This document shows positions 37,435 through 45,912 of a DNA stretch of 64,000 nt, piece by piece. The position numbers and the translations under genes are program-made. The notes under the pieces were generated by a model. That model was not told the DNA's origin and did no database searches. It worked only from the letters and a program-made list of their open reading frames with translations. The first letter of the stretch is position 1, and each line of letters opens with the position of its first letter. Origin of the DNA: Sphingomonas sp. BK345 (lineage in GTDB: Bacteria > Pseudomonadota > Alphaproteobacteria > Sphingomonadales > Sphingomonadaceae); the NCBI RefSeq assembly GCF_014193845.1, contig NZ_JACHZX010000002.1, positions 186,001 to 250,000 on the forward strand, given 5' to 3'.

Positions 37435-38763
37435 TCAGCGCCGCAGCACGCGGCGGAACGGCGCGTCGTCGCCGTCCAGCCCGGCGCCCGCGGGAAGGCC
37501 GAGCAGGTCGCGCAGCAGCGGCGCCACGTCGGTATTGTCGAAGGTCGGCAGCCGCTGACCCGCGGCGAAGGCAGGCCCGTTGGCGATGAACAGCGCGCGC
37601 ATGTCGGGCGAGTCGTTGTCATAGCCGTGCGCGCCGCGGTGAGTGGCCTCGTCGGTCGCAGTCTTGGCGAGGATCCATCCGCCCGCGGCGCCGTCCTCGG
37701 CCAGGCAGAGGAAGGCGGGCACGCGCGCGTTGCCGCCGTACCGGAAGCGCGGCGGCAGCGCTTCCTTGCGCCAGCAGGTCATATGCGGGTGCGGGCGCAG
37801 CAGCGCCTCTGCCACCGCGGCGTCGCGTCCCGGTACCGGCGCGAAGGTCGCATAGGGGCCGCTCTCGACCACCCGCGCGTCGGTCGGCGCGACGATCGAG
37901 TCGATGGCGATGCGTCGCTCGGGCGCGATCGGCGCTATGCCATGGTCGGAGACGATCACGAGGTTGGCAGGCTGGCCCAGCGCGGCGAGCCCGTCCACCA
38001 GGCGCCCGACGCTCGCGTCGGCCGTGGCGACCGCGGAAAGGGTACGCCGGTCGGCGGGACCATATTCGTGGCCGGCGGTGTCGACCTCGTCGAAGTAGAG
38101 CGTGACCAAGCGCGGCCGAGTGGCGGCCGGACGCCGCAACCAGTCGAGCACCGCGTCGACGCGCTGCCGATCGCTCACCGCCTCGTTATATTGCTGCCAG
38201 TCGCGCGGGCGCGCGCCGACGTCCGCGTGCGGGTGGGCGGGATCGCGCGTGCCGCCCCAGGCGACGTTCGAGCCCGGCCAGAACATCGTGGCGGTCGGGA
38301 TGCCGGCGCGCTCGGCGGTGACCCACAGCGGCTCGGCAACGTTCCACCAGAACGGGTCGTCGGTCGCCATCGTGAAGGTCTCGCCCGGCCGCGCCTCGTC
38401 CTCCATCCGGTTGGCGACGATGCCGTGCCGGTCGGGCACGAAGCCCGTGACGAGCGTCCAGTGGTTGGGGAAGGTCTTGGAGGGGAAGGACGGCCGCATC
38501 GAGGCGCTAACCCCGCTCGCCGCGAGCGCCGACAGCCGCGGCGTGACGCCGCGTTCCAGGTAATCGGGGCGGAAGCCGTCGATCGAGACGAGGATCGTCA
38601 CCGGCGCAGGAATAGACCTTTGCACCGGCGTCGTGGCCGCACCTTCCCGAGCAGCGAGCGGTGGGGCGGGCGCGGTCACGGGCGACAAGGCCGGCGGCGT
38701 ATAAGGATAGGCGCAGCCGCCGAGGGCGAGGAGCGCGGCGGCGAGAAGCGAACGGAGCATCAT
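37435..38763 (-). CDS. Ectonucleotide pyrophosphatase/phosphodiesterase lipoprotein
   Basis: The 442-residue alkaline phosphatase superfamily protein has a lipoprotein signal with Cys in ALLALGGCAY. Metal and nucleophile landmarks are LVSIDGFRPDYL (Asp), FPSKTFPNHWTLVTG (nucleophilic Thr), YFDEVDTAGHEYGP (Asp and His) and IVSDHGIAP (Asp-His). This is the NPP family, which cleaves phosphodiester or pyrophosphate bonds of nucleotides or lipids. It should sit in the envelope, and an outer-membrane anchor is likely. Confidence 0.9.
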   Translation of the reverse strand: MMLRSLLAAALLALGGCAYPYTPPALSPVTAPAPPLAAREGAATTPVQRSIPAPVTILVSIDGFRPDYLERGVTPRLSALAASGVSASMRPSFPSKTFPNHWTLVTGFVPDRHGIVANRMEDEARPGETFTMATDDPFWWNVAEPLWVTAERAGIPTATMFWPGSNVAWGGTRDPAHPHADVGARPRDWQQYNEAVSDRQRVDAVLDWLRRPAATRPRLVTLYFDEVDTAGHEYGPADRRTLSAVATADASVGRLVDGLAALGQPANLVIVSDHGIAPIAPERRIAIDSIVAPTDARVVESGPYATFAPVPGRDAAVAEALLRPHPHMTCWRKEALPPRFRYGGNARVPAFLCLAEDGAAGGWILAKTATDEATHRGAHGYDNDSPDMRALFIANGPAFAAGQRLPTFDNTDVAPLLRDLLGLPAGAGLDGDDAPFRRVLRR

Positions 38764-38841
38764 GCCGCGCGCTTACGCCGCTGCGATGACGGCGAAAAGT
38801 CTCGCGACGAGGAGAGCGCCGCGAGACGAGGATGTGCCGCG

Positions 38842-40305
38842 CTACAGCCCGACCGCGAACTTGGCGAACAGCGTCCAGCTCACCGGTGAGTCGCCATAGG
38901 CCGCGTCCAGCGCCGCGGGCTTGGCATAGGCCGCGACCGTCCCGCCGAGCGCGACCCCGAGCGGCCCGACGATCGGCAGCCGGTAGGCATAGCCCGCCTC
39001 CGCCTTGGTCACACGGAAGCGTCGGTCGTGAAGCGGGTCGTCGTGGTCCGGGAAAAGCTCGTCGTTGGCGACATTCTCCACCCGCGCGAACACCGCATGG
39101 CGCGGCGTCAGCTCGTACGTGGCCTCAGCGAGGAAGGCGTCGAGCAGGTCGCCGGGCTGGCGGTCCTTGCGCGACCAGGCCAGCGTCGTCGCCAGCCCGG
39201 CGCGGGCATATTGCATGCTAGCGGTGGTGCGGTCCTCGTCCTCGCCGGGATGGAGCGCCTCGGGCTCCTTCAGCCGGCCGTGGCTGACCTGCAGCGCGAC
39301 ATAGGGCGAGGGCGTCCAGGTGCCGCGCACGCTCCACGAGTCGAGCCGCACCGGATCGAAGCCCCAGCGCCGCTCGTCGGGCTCGCGGCCCTTGAACCAC
39401 GACCCTTCCAGCTGGAGCTTCGGCGCCGAGACGCCGGCGGTGAGCACGCCGTAGGTGATGTGGGTCGAGTCGAACCAGTGATGCGTGATCGGCGACATCG
39501 GCAAGTAGCGCGCCGAGCCGCGGTGCATGAAGGCACTCGGGCCCATTGCGGGCTCGCCGACGGGCGCGGCGTAGACGAACAGGCTGGTGTCGCCGCCGAG
39601 GCGATAGTCGACCCGCGCGGCCAGCTCCATGAAGAGGTCGTGCGGGTGCTGGCGGTCGACGAGCGCGCGACCGTTCGCGGTCTCGCCGGTGGCGAAGAGG
39701 TTGGGATAGCCGCGCGCGCCCATCGCCGGCTCCAGGCTACCCATGCCGCGGAGCTGGAGGTGAACCCGATCGCTCAGGTCGTTGTCGGCCATCACCATCG
39801 CCATCGACTGCACATAGGCGCCGTCGCCGCCGCGGCGCCCGCCCTGGTCGGTCGCCATCGCCCAGGCATAGCCGTGCGTCATCACCATCCAGTTCCCCGC
39901 GTGGAGCATGGCGCCGCGCATCGGACCCTCGCCGGCGGGATTGCGGGCGGTGCCGCTGCCGGGCGTGTACCAGCCCGCAGCGGTGCCCATCGTCATGCCG
40001 CCCATGGCGGCACCCACGGGCGCATGGGCCAGAGCGTCGTCGGACGCGTCCCGCCATGCGGCCGACGCGGTGACCGCCGGCATAACGTGGTTCATGCCGG
40101 TGTGTCCGTGAAACGTTGGGGCAGCGTCCTGCGCTACGGCGGCATGACCCATCGCGCCGTGGTCCATCGTGTCGGCGTCGCCCGGGGCCGGGCGGGGCGC
40201 GGGCGAGGGCGTTGGTGCGGTGACGGGCGGATGGTGCTGCGCCGACGCGAGCGTCGGGCACAAGGCAGCGGCCGCGGTGGCGGCACGCAGGGTATGGCGG
40301 AACAT
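38842..40305 (-). CDS. Exported His/Met-rich outer-membrane protein, probable copper link
   Basis: The 487-residue protein has a signal peptide (cleaved near ASA-QHH). Residues 20-115 are rich in His and Met (MDHGAMGH, FHGHTGMNHVM, GGMTMGTAAGW), a metal-binding type composition. The rest alternates polar and aromatic residues with barrel-like strands and ends in WTLFAKFAVGL, a usual C-terminal outer-membrane strand. The small Cys/His protein gene just upstream supports a copper-related module. I do not recognise a named family with certainty. Confidence 0.65.
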   Translation of the reverse strand: MFRHTLRAATAAAALCPTLASAQHHPPVTAPTPSPAPRPAPGDADTMDHGAMGHAAVAQDAAPTFHGHTGMNHVMPAVTASAAWRDASDDALAHAPVGAAMGGMTMGTAAGWYTPGSGTARNPAGEGPMRGAMLHAGNWMVMTHGYAWAMATDQGGRRGGDGAYVQSMAMVMADNDLSDRVHLQLRGMGSLEPAMGARGYPNLFATGETANGRALVDRQHPHDLFMELAARVDYRLGGDTSLFVYAAPVGEPAMGPSAFMHRGSARYLPMSPITHHWFDSTHITYGVLTAGVSAPKLQLEGSWFKGREPDERRWGFDPVRLDSWSVRGTWTPSPYVALQVSHGRLKEPEALHPGEDEDRTTASMQYARAGLATTLAWSRKDRQPGDLLDAFLAEATYELTPRHAVFARVENVANDELFPDHDDPLHDRRFRVTKAEAGYAYRLPIVGPLGVALGGTVAAYAKPAALDAAYGDSPVSWTLFAKFAVGL

Positions 40306-40357
40306 CGATACTCTCCGATTGCAGACGTGACGGTCCGGGGCGCGACGCCCCGGTAAG

Positions 40358-40660
40358 TCACGCCCCGCGCGGGGGCGGCGAGAGCGGCACCAGCAGCGCG
40401 CCGGCAGTCATGCTCGCGCACATCGGCGGTCGCTGCCGCTCGGCCGGTCGCCACGGCGACACGATTACGCCGCCCGCGAGATCGAGCGGTGGCACGCAGC
40501 CGAGGCAGTCGTGCGCGTCGGCGGTGGCGGGGGCGGCGGGCCGATGCCCGTGATGCTGCATCGAGGCCTTCACCGTGGTGGAGGTCTCGTGGCACGCCGG
40601 CACGGCGCTCGCGGGGAGCGCGAGCAGTAGCGCGAGGAGGGAGACGAGCAGCCGGAGCAT
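40358..40660 (-). CDS. Small exported Cys/His-rich protein (DUF2946-like)
   Basis: The 100-residue protein has a signal peptide (MLRLLVSLLALLLALPASA). It is followed by ACHET, QHHGH and DCLGC, and a late MCAS, that is four cysteines and several histidines. Short proteins of this layout are found with copper-resistance genes and are often annotated DUF2946. It is 52 bp upstream of the His/Met-rich barrel gene on the same strand, so both are probably cotranscribed. Metal handling in the periplasm is inference. Confidence 0.6.
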   Translation of the reverse strand: MLRLLVSLLALLLALPASAVPACHETSTTVKASMQHHGHRPAAPATADAHDCLGCVPPLDLAGGVIVSPWRPAERQRPPMCASMTAGALLVPLSPPPRGA

Positions 40661-40736
40661 CGCCGCCGCCCTAGCCGGTCACACGCGCTCGCGCCAGCCG
40701 GCGGGAACGTGCGGCGCGCTGGCGCTTTGTTCCACC

Positions 40737-40994
40737 ATGCGCACGCTTCCTCTCCTGCTCCTCCTCTCGCTGGCGGCCTGTGGTAGCGGCGGCAAGGAAG
40801 GTAGCGGCAACCAGGCCGCGCCCGCGCCGAGCCCGACCGGCCCCGCGCCCAAGACGCCCGTCATGCAGATCACGCCCGCGCCCGGTAACGCGGCGGAGTG
40901 GATGGAGCCGCGCGACGCGCCCGGCGCCCCGGCCAGCGCGCCCTATGCCAATCTGCTGGATCAGCCAGTGGTGAAGGGCCCGCCCGCCAAATAG
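40737..40994 (+). CDS. Small lipoprotein
   Basis: The 85-residue protein starts at ATG 40737 with a lipoprotein signal, LLLLLSLAACGSGG, where Cys15 would be acylated. The mature part is Pro/Ala/Gly rich with MEPRDAPGAP and ANLLDQPVVKGPP. No domain is recognised. Its last 34 bp overlap the end of the convergent membrane-protein gene. It is divergent from the copper-linked pair. Confidence 0.65.
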   Translation: MRTLPLLLLLSLAACGSGGKEGSGNQAAPAPSPTGPAPKTPVMQITPAPGNAAEWMEPRDAPGAPASAPYANLLDQPVVKGPPAK

Positions 40995-41329
40995 CGGCAC
41001 GTGACGATCAGCACGAAGAGGCTGAATCCTACCTGGATCGGGACCGCCGCGGCGAACGCGTCATAGCCGAGGACACGCCAGGCATAGCCGTTCACCGCCA
41101 CGTCCGCCGTCATCAGCGCGCACGCCGCCACCAGGCCCACGCGTCGCTTCCATGCGAGCAGCGCGATGACCGTGAGGTCGAGCGGCAACAGCGCGTTCCA
41201 GAACATTCGAAACCCCGATGGCCCGAACTGATAGGGCCACCAGCCATGACGCAGAACGTCGGCGGCGTGGAAGGCGGCGCCGATCGCGAGACCGAGCGCC
41301 ACCAGCGTGACCGGACGCGGCGACGTCAC
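40961..41329 (-). CDS. Small four-helix membrane protein
   Basis: The 122-residue protein has four predicted membrane helices (VTLVALGLAIGAAFHAADVL; ALLPLDLTVIALLAWK; LVAACALMTADVAVNGY; PIQVGFSLFVLIVTC). It starts with GTG at 41329, overlapping the ychF stop by 4 bp (GTGA), so it is translationally coupled to ychF. I do not recognise a family. The 3' end overlaps the small lipoprotein gene tail-to-tail. Confidence 0.7.
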   Translation of the reverse strand: MTSPRPVTLVALGLAIGAAFHAADVLRHGWWPYQFGPSGFRMFWNALLPLDLTVIALLAWKRRVGLVAACALMTADVAVNGYAWRVLGYDAFAAAVPIQVGFSLFVLIVTCRYLAGGPFTTG

Positions 41330-42426
41330 ACGTTGAAGCGGAACAGCATCACGTCGCCATCGTGGACGACATATTCCTTGCCCTCCTGGCGCAGCTTGCC
41401 CGCGTCGCGCGCGCCGGCCTCGCCGCCGCAGGCGACGTAATCGTCGAACGCGATCGTCTCGGCGCGGATGAAGCCGCGCTCAAAATCGGAGTGGATCGCG
41501 CCGGCCGCCTGCGGTGCCTTGGAGCCCGCCTCGATCGTCCAGGCGCGCGCTTCCTTCGGCCCGACGGTGAAGAAGGTGAGCAGGTGGAGCAGCTCGTAGC
41601 CGGCGCGAATCACGCGCGCGAGCCCGGTCTCCTCCAGTCCCAGCTCGGACAGGAACTCGCCGCGCTCGTCGGCGGGCATGGTCGCGATCTCGGCCTCGAT
41701 CGCAGCGGAGACCACCACCGCCTGCGCGCCCTCCGCCGCGGCCTTGGCGAAGACGCGCGCGGAATAATCGTTGCCCGCCGCGGCATGCTCCTCGTTCACG
41801 TTGCAGACGTACAGCACCGGCTTGGCGGTGAGCAGCTGCGCCTGGTCGAGCACGCGCAGCTCTTCGGCGTCGTTGGCCTCGGTCAGCCGTGCGGGCTTGC
41901 CGTCGCGCAGCAGGTCGAGCGCGCGGCCGAGCACGACGGCGGCGAGCTTGGCCTCCTTGTCGCCCTGCTGACCCTTCTTGGCGAGGTTGGGGACGCGCTT
42001 CTCCAGGCTCTCCAGGTCGGAGAGCATCAGCTCGGTCTCGACCGTCTCCGCGTCGGCGATCGGGTCGACGCGGTTGTCGACGTGCTGGATGTCGTCATTC
42101 TCGAAGCAGCGCAGCACGTGGACGATCGCGTCCACCTCGCGGATGTTGCCGAGGAACTGGTTGCCCAGCCCCTCGCCCTTGCTGGCGCCGCGTACCAGCC
42201 CGGCGATGTCGACGAAGCCGAGCTGGGTCTCGATCACCTTGGCCGACTTGGCGATCTCGGCCAGCTTGGCGAGGCGCGGATCGGGCACGCCGACGTTGCC
42301 GACGTTCGGCTCGATCGTGCAGAACGGGTAATTGGCGGCCTGCGCCGCGGCCGTCTCGGTCAGCGCGTTGAAGAGGGTGGACTTGCCGACGTTGGGCAGG
42401 CCCACGATGCCGCAGCGGAAACCCAT
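41326..42426 (-). CDS. ychF: Redox-regulated ATPase YchF
   Basis: The 366-residue P-loop protein of the Obg family has G1 GLPNVGKSTLFN, G3 DIAGLVRGASKGEGLGNQFL and the YchF-type NVNEEHA at the G4 position, which favours ATP over GTP. It ends with the TGS domain (LLTFFTVGPKEARAW, then HSDFERGFIRAETI). It associates with ribosomes and is linked to oxidative-stress response in other bacteria. Confidence 0.97.
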   Translation of the reverse strand: MGFRCGIVGLPNVGKSTLFNALTETAAAQAANYPFCTIEPNVGNVGVPDPRLAKLAEIAKSAKVIETQLGFVDIAGLVRGASKGEGLGNQFLGNIREVDAIVHVLRCFENDDIQHVDNRVDPIADAETVETELMLSDLESLEKRVPNLAKKGQQGDKEAKLAAVVLGRALDLLRDGKPARLTEANDAEELRVLDQAQLLTAKPVLYVCNVNEEHAAAGNDYSARVFAKAAAEGAQAVVVSAAIEAEIATMPADERGEFLSELGLEETGLARVIRAGYELLHLLTFFTVGPKEARAWTIEAGSKAPQAAGAIHSDFERGFIRAETIAFDDYVACGGEAGARDAGKLRQEGKEYVVHDGDVMLFRFNV

Positions 42427-42529
42427 GGAAAGAACCTGTGTGATGGGGAAAGCGCGCCAGATAGGCGAGGGGCGCGCCGCTGGCTAGGCCATGCTTTCCC
42501 CGGCGCCGCGCAGCCTCTAACAGGAGCGC

Positions 42530-43126
42530 ATGAGCGACGAGATCAGCGTGGCGGCGGTGCGCCCCCTGCGCCGCGACGCGCAGGCGCGCCGCGACGCGCT
42601 GATCGCGGCGGCGCGGCTGTGCTTCGCGCGCGCGGGCTATTTCGTGCCGCTGGAGGATATCGCCGACGCCGCTGGCGTGGGGCGCGGCACCTTTTACCGA
42701 AATTTCAAGGACCGTATGGCGCTGGCGCTGGCGGTGTTCGAGCAGGAGATCGAGCGCATGCGCGCGCGGCTCGATCCGGCGCTGCCGCTCGACGAAGCGC
42801 TGACCCAGGTCGTCCTGGACGGTGCCGAGACCGCGACGCTGTTCGCCAGGCTCGCGCTCGACATGCCCCGCGACGGTGCCGATCGCGCCGCCTTCGACGG
42901 GTTGCGGCAGCGGCTCGAGCGATTGTTCGAGCCGATCGCCGCACGTGCCCACCGCGACGGCATGCTGGCGCCCGAGCTCGGGGCGCGCGACCTGGTGCTG
43001 GCAATGCGGATGCTAAGCGGACTGCTGCTCAAGCACAACAATGCGGCGGAGCGACGCCAGCAGGTCGACGATGCGCTGCGGCTGCTGCTGGCGGGATTAC
43101 GGCCTCGATCAATATCAAGATATTAG
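42530..43126 (+). CDS. TetR/AcrR family transcriptional regulator
   Basis: The 198-residue protein has the N-terminal helix-turn-helix (RRDALIAAARLCFARAGYFV, then DIADAAGVGRGTFYRNFKDR), the standard TetR DNA-binding unit. The variable C-terminal helical domain would bind a ligand and dimerise. AGGAG precedes the ATG. It is divergent from ychF. The palindromic operator at 48745 is of a length TetR proteins use, but that gene cluster is 5 kb away and the link is not shown. Confidence 0.9.
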   Translation: MSDEISVAAVRPLRRDAQARRDALIAAARLCFARAGYFVPLEDIADAAGVGRGTFYRNFKDRMALALAVFEQEIERMRARLDPALPLDEALTQVVLDGAETATLFARLALDMPRDGADRAAFDGLRQRLERLFEPIAARAHRDGMLAPELGARDLVLAMRMLSGLLLKHNNAAERRQQVDDALRLLLAGLRPRSISRY

Positions 43127-43353
43127 AAGTATCTGTTCCCTTGCAATTGCCGAACTTAGTCGGTTGGGGCGGCGTCGTTGCGTCATAATGGTGAATCTGG
43201 TGGCGCGCACCCTATCCCGCACAGGCGTTGTTCTTCTATATAGTCGTACAGCTACGGAGTACCTCGCGCGGCATAGTTTGTTTCTGATGTTCGTCGACAG
43301 GCTCCGCTGTATAGTCAACCCGGCCAGGGTCGGGAGCAGATCGGGGAGCGACC

Positions 43354-44259
43354 ATGAGCATCGTGACAGCAGTGAGTGCGGCACGGCCCGCGCAACATGT
43401 GCCGGAATATGTTGATCCTTCGGCGTTTGCGTTCGCGCGCGGCGAATGGGGGCGGGCGTCCTACGCGACCTTGCTGGAATCCCATTCGCGCCCGTCACGG
43501 TTGGCCGCCAGCGGTATGGCGGCGACGGAGTCGCCCTTGACCCACCATGATGACGGAGAGGTCAAGCGCCGTCTGGCCGTGATGGAGGAGGTAGCGGCTC
43601 GTCTCGCTAAACTCGCCGAGTCGAACCGCAGGGACCTAGCCGCGCGTGCCCTCGAGGCTCTGCGGCAGAAGCTGATGCTGCTCAAGATGCAGGCGACGGC
43701 GGCGATCCTACGCGGCGATCGCGGCGCGGCGCTCGCGCTGGCGGACGAACTCGAAGATCTTGCGCGTGCCATCACCGCGGCCGAGCGCGACTGCGCCACT
43801 GCCGGGAGTGCTGGTGTCGGCGTCATCGACTTCGTCCCGATCCTGTTCCCGCAAACACCGCACAAAGACGACGCACCGCCCTTGGCCGGCGAAGCGGCGG
43901 TGGAAATGTCTTTTCAGTCGGCGCCGTCGACTCTGGACAATCCATCGGGCGATGCGGAAGCGGTCGCGCGCGCGGCGGCCTCGGTCCGCGGCACGGGGGA
44001 GGCGCACAGTCTTCGCGAGCTCAGCACGACCCTGGTGAAGCGCTCGTCAGCGCTGCTTCCCCTGTTTGACACGAGCGATGGTCCAGACGCGGTGGCGAAT
44101 GACGCCGCCAGCCTGATCCGCTCGCTGCGGCGCGCGGGTCATCGCGCCAAGCGGCGGCACGGCGAGATCGACGCCACCGCCCGTATGGATGCGAGCGCGA
44201 TCGCCGCCTCGTTGGGCAAGGCGGGGCTGTTAACCATGATGGAAGTCAGCGTAGCGTGA
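43354..44259 (+). CDS. Hypothetical protein with central coiled coil
   Basis: I do not recognise this 301-residue protein. It has a disordered N-terminus and a long amphipathic helix at about 67-150 (EVKRRLAVMEEVAARLAKLA through LALADELEDLARAI). A Pro/Ser/Asp-rich linker follows, then a C-terminal helical part (SLIRSLRRAGHRAKRRHGEI). There is no signal peptide. A GGGGAG ribosome site precedes ATG 43354. The 227-bp upstream region is AT-richer than its surroundings and has TATAGT-like -10 boxes. Codon use is normal, so it is a real gene of unknown role. Confidence 0.6.
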   Translation: MSIVTAVSAARPAQHVPEYVDPSAFAFARGEWGRASYATLLESHSRPSRLAASGMAATESPLTHHDDGEVKRRLAVMEEVAARLAKLAESNRRDLAARALEALRQKLMLLKMQATAAILRGDRGAALALADELEDLARAITAAERDCATAGSAGVGVIDFVPILFPQTPHKDDAPPLAGEAAVEMSFQSAPSTLDNPSGDAEAVARAAASVRGTGEAHSLRELSTTLVKRSSALLPLFDTSDGPDAVANDAASLIRSLRRAGHRAKRRHGEIDATARMDASAIAASLGKAGLLTMMEVSVA

Positions 44260-44373
44260 GCGACGTCCCGGCACGCTTCCTCGAAGACAGGATGTCGGGG
44301 TCCCGTTGAGCGCTTCCCGCGCGGCGAACGATCGCGAAGGCCGAGCCTCCCTCACCCATGGCGAAATTGGCGG

Positions 44374-45912
44374 TCAGCCGCCTGCGTGCGGCGTGCTCGT
44401 GTCACTCTGCCCGGATCGCTCACCACTGGCAGGCGTCGAGGAAGTCGCCTCGCTCCAGCCGAGACCAAGGCTCTTCTGCACCGTGATATAGCTGTCGGTC
44501 AGCTGTGCCTTGGCCTGCGCCACCGCGATGGCCGCGGAGAGGCGCTGGCGCTCGACGTCGAGCTGATCGATGACGTTGCTCGTCCCGGCCGCGACGCGCT
44601 GGCCGTTGAGCGTCGCCGCTCGCGCGGCCGACTGTTCGGCGCGGAGCAACTGTGCATATTGCAGCCGCGTGTTGCCGAAGCGCGAGAGGCTGGTCTCGGC
44701 ATCTTGCAACGCCTCGAGCACACGCTGGCGGTACTGCGCGGCGGCGACGTCGCGTTGCGCCTCGGACTGGTCGATCGCGGCGCGGGTGCGGCCGAAGTCA
44801 AGGAAGGACCAGCTCAGCATCGGTGCGACCAGCGCGGTCAGCTTGTTCGGATCGACGACGTCGCCGATGTTGGTGCCGCCGAGCCCGAAGATGCCGAGGA
44901 AGCTCAGCGACGGAAACAGCTTGGCGGTGTTGATGCCGATCTGCGCGTTGCTGGCGGCGAGCGCGCGCTCGGCCGAGCGGATGTCGGGCCGGTGCGCGAT
45001 CAACGCTGCAGGATCGCCGATCGGCACCTCCGACGGCGGCAGCGGCACGGGCATGGCGGTCGTCAGTGTCTGGTCGAGCGCGCCGGGAGTCCGGCCGGTC
45101 AGTGCCGCGAGCTGGTCGAGATATTGTGCCACTTGCGCTCCGAGGGGGATGCGCTGCGCGTCGGTGCTCTCGAGCTGGTTCTGTAGCCGTTCGACCTGGA
45201 GCTGCGACGCCGCGCCGGCGGCGTAGCGCTGCTGGGTGAGCTCGAGCTGGCGCTGCTGCAACCGGCTCGACTCGGCGTTGAGTCGCACCCGCTCCTGCAC
45301 GTCGCGCAGGCCGACATAGGCCTGCGCCACCTGGGCAGAGAGGCTCACCTGCGCGTCGGCCAAGTCGGCGAAGCGCTCCTCCACCGTCGCGCGTGCGCCC
45401 TCGATGCCGCGGCGGCGCGCCCCGAACAGGTCGGGCTCCCACGAGGCCGTGCCGCCGAGATTGTAGAAGTCGACTGCGCTGCTGTCCGAGCCGCCCGACG
45501 ACGACTCGCCGCTTGCGTCCCCACTGCCGTCGCTGCCGCCGCCGAGCGCGGTGCCGGGCAGCCGCGCGTGGAGATAGGTCGCGCTCGGGCTGATGCTCGG
45601 CAGCTGGTTGGCGCGCTGGGTGCGCAGCCGCGCGCCGGCCTCGCGGATGCGCGCCTGCGCCGCGTCGATCGTCGGGCTGTGCGCGAGCGCGTCGTCGACC
45701 AGCGCGGTCAGCGTCGCGTCGCCGAGCCCCTCCCACCAGCGTGCCACGCCCGGCCCGGGACGGAGCGCCGGGTCCGCGGCGCGGACGAAGCTGCCGCGCT
45801 GCACCGCGTCCGCCGCGGTCGCGGGCGGGCCGTGATAGTCGGGGCCGACGGTACAGGCGCCGAGCAGGGCCAGCGGGAGCAGCGCGAGAGCGGGGAGGGG
45901 AGCGTGTCGCAT
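44374..45912 (-). CDS. NodT-family outer-membrane efflux lipoprotein
   Basis: The 512-residue TolC-like protein has a lipobox LALLGACTVGPDY. Two OEP repeats show the usual long helices (VEERFADLADAQVSLSAQVA and its C-terminal counterpart) and the family motif PDIRSAERALAASNAQIG. It forms the outer-membrane channel of the tripartite pump. Its ATG overlaps the EmrB-type gene stop by one base (TGATG). Operon order is EmrA, EmrB, NodT. Confidence 0.93.
   Translation of the reverse strand: MRHAPLPALALLPLALLGACTVGPDYHGPPATAADAVQRGSFVRAADPALRPGPGVARWWEGLGDATLTALVDDALAHSPTIDAAQARIREAGARLRTQRANQLPSISPSATYLHARLPGTALGGGSDGSGDASGESSSGGSDSSAVDFYNLGGTASWEPDLFGARRRGIEGARATVEERFADLADAQVSLSAQVAQAYVGLRDVQERVRLNAESSRLQQRQLELTQQRYAAGAASQLQVERLQNQLESTDAQRIPLGAQVAQYLDQLAALTGRTPGALDQTLTTAMPVPLPPSEVPIGDPAALIAHRPDIRSAERALAASNAQIGINTAKLFPSLSFLGIFGLGGTNIGDVVDPNKLTALVAPMLSWSFLDFGRTRAAIDQSEAQRDVAAAQYRQRVLEALQDAETSLSRFGNTRLQYAQLLRAEQSAARAATLNGQRVAAGTSNVIDQLDVERQRLSAAIAVAQAKAQLTDSYITVQKSLGLGWSEATSSTPASGERSGQSDTSTPHAGG

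Noticed and set aside
39028..40356. Plus-strand 442-codon frame opposite the His/Met-rich barrel gene
   Set aside because: It is Arg/His/Gly-rich antisense with no signal or domain.
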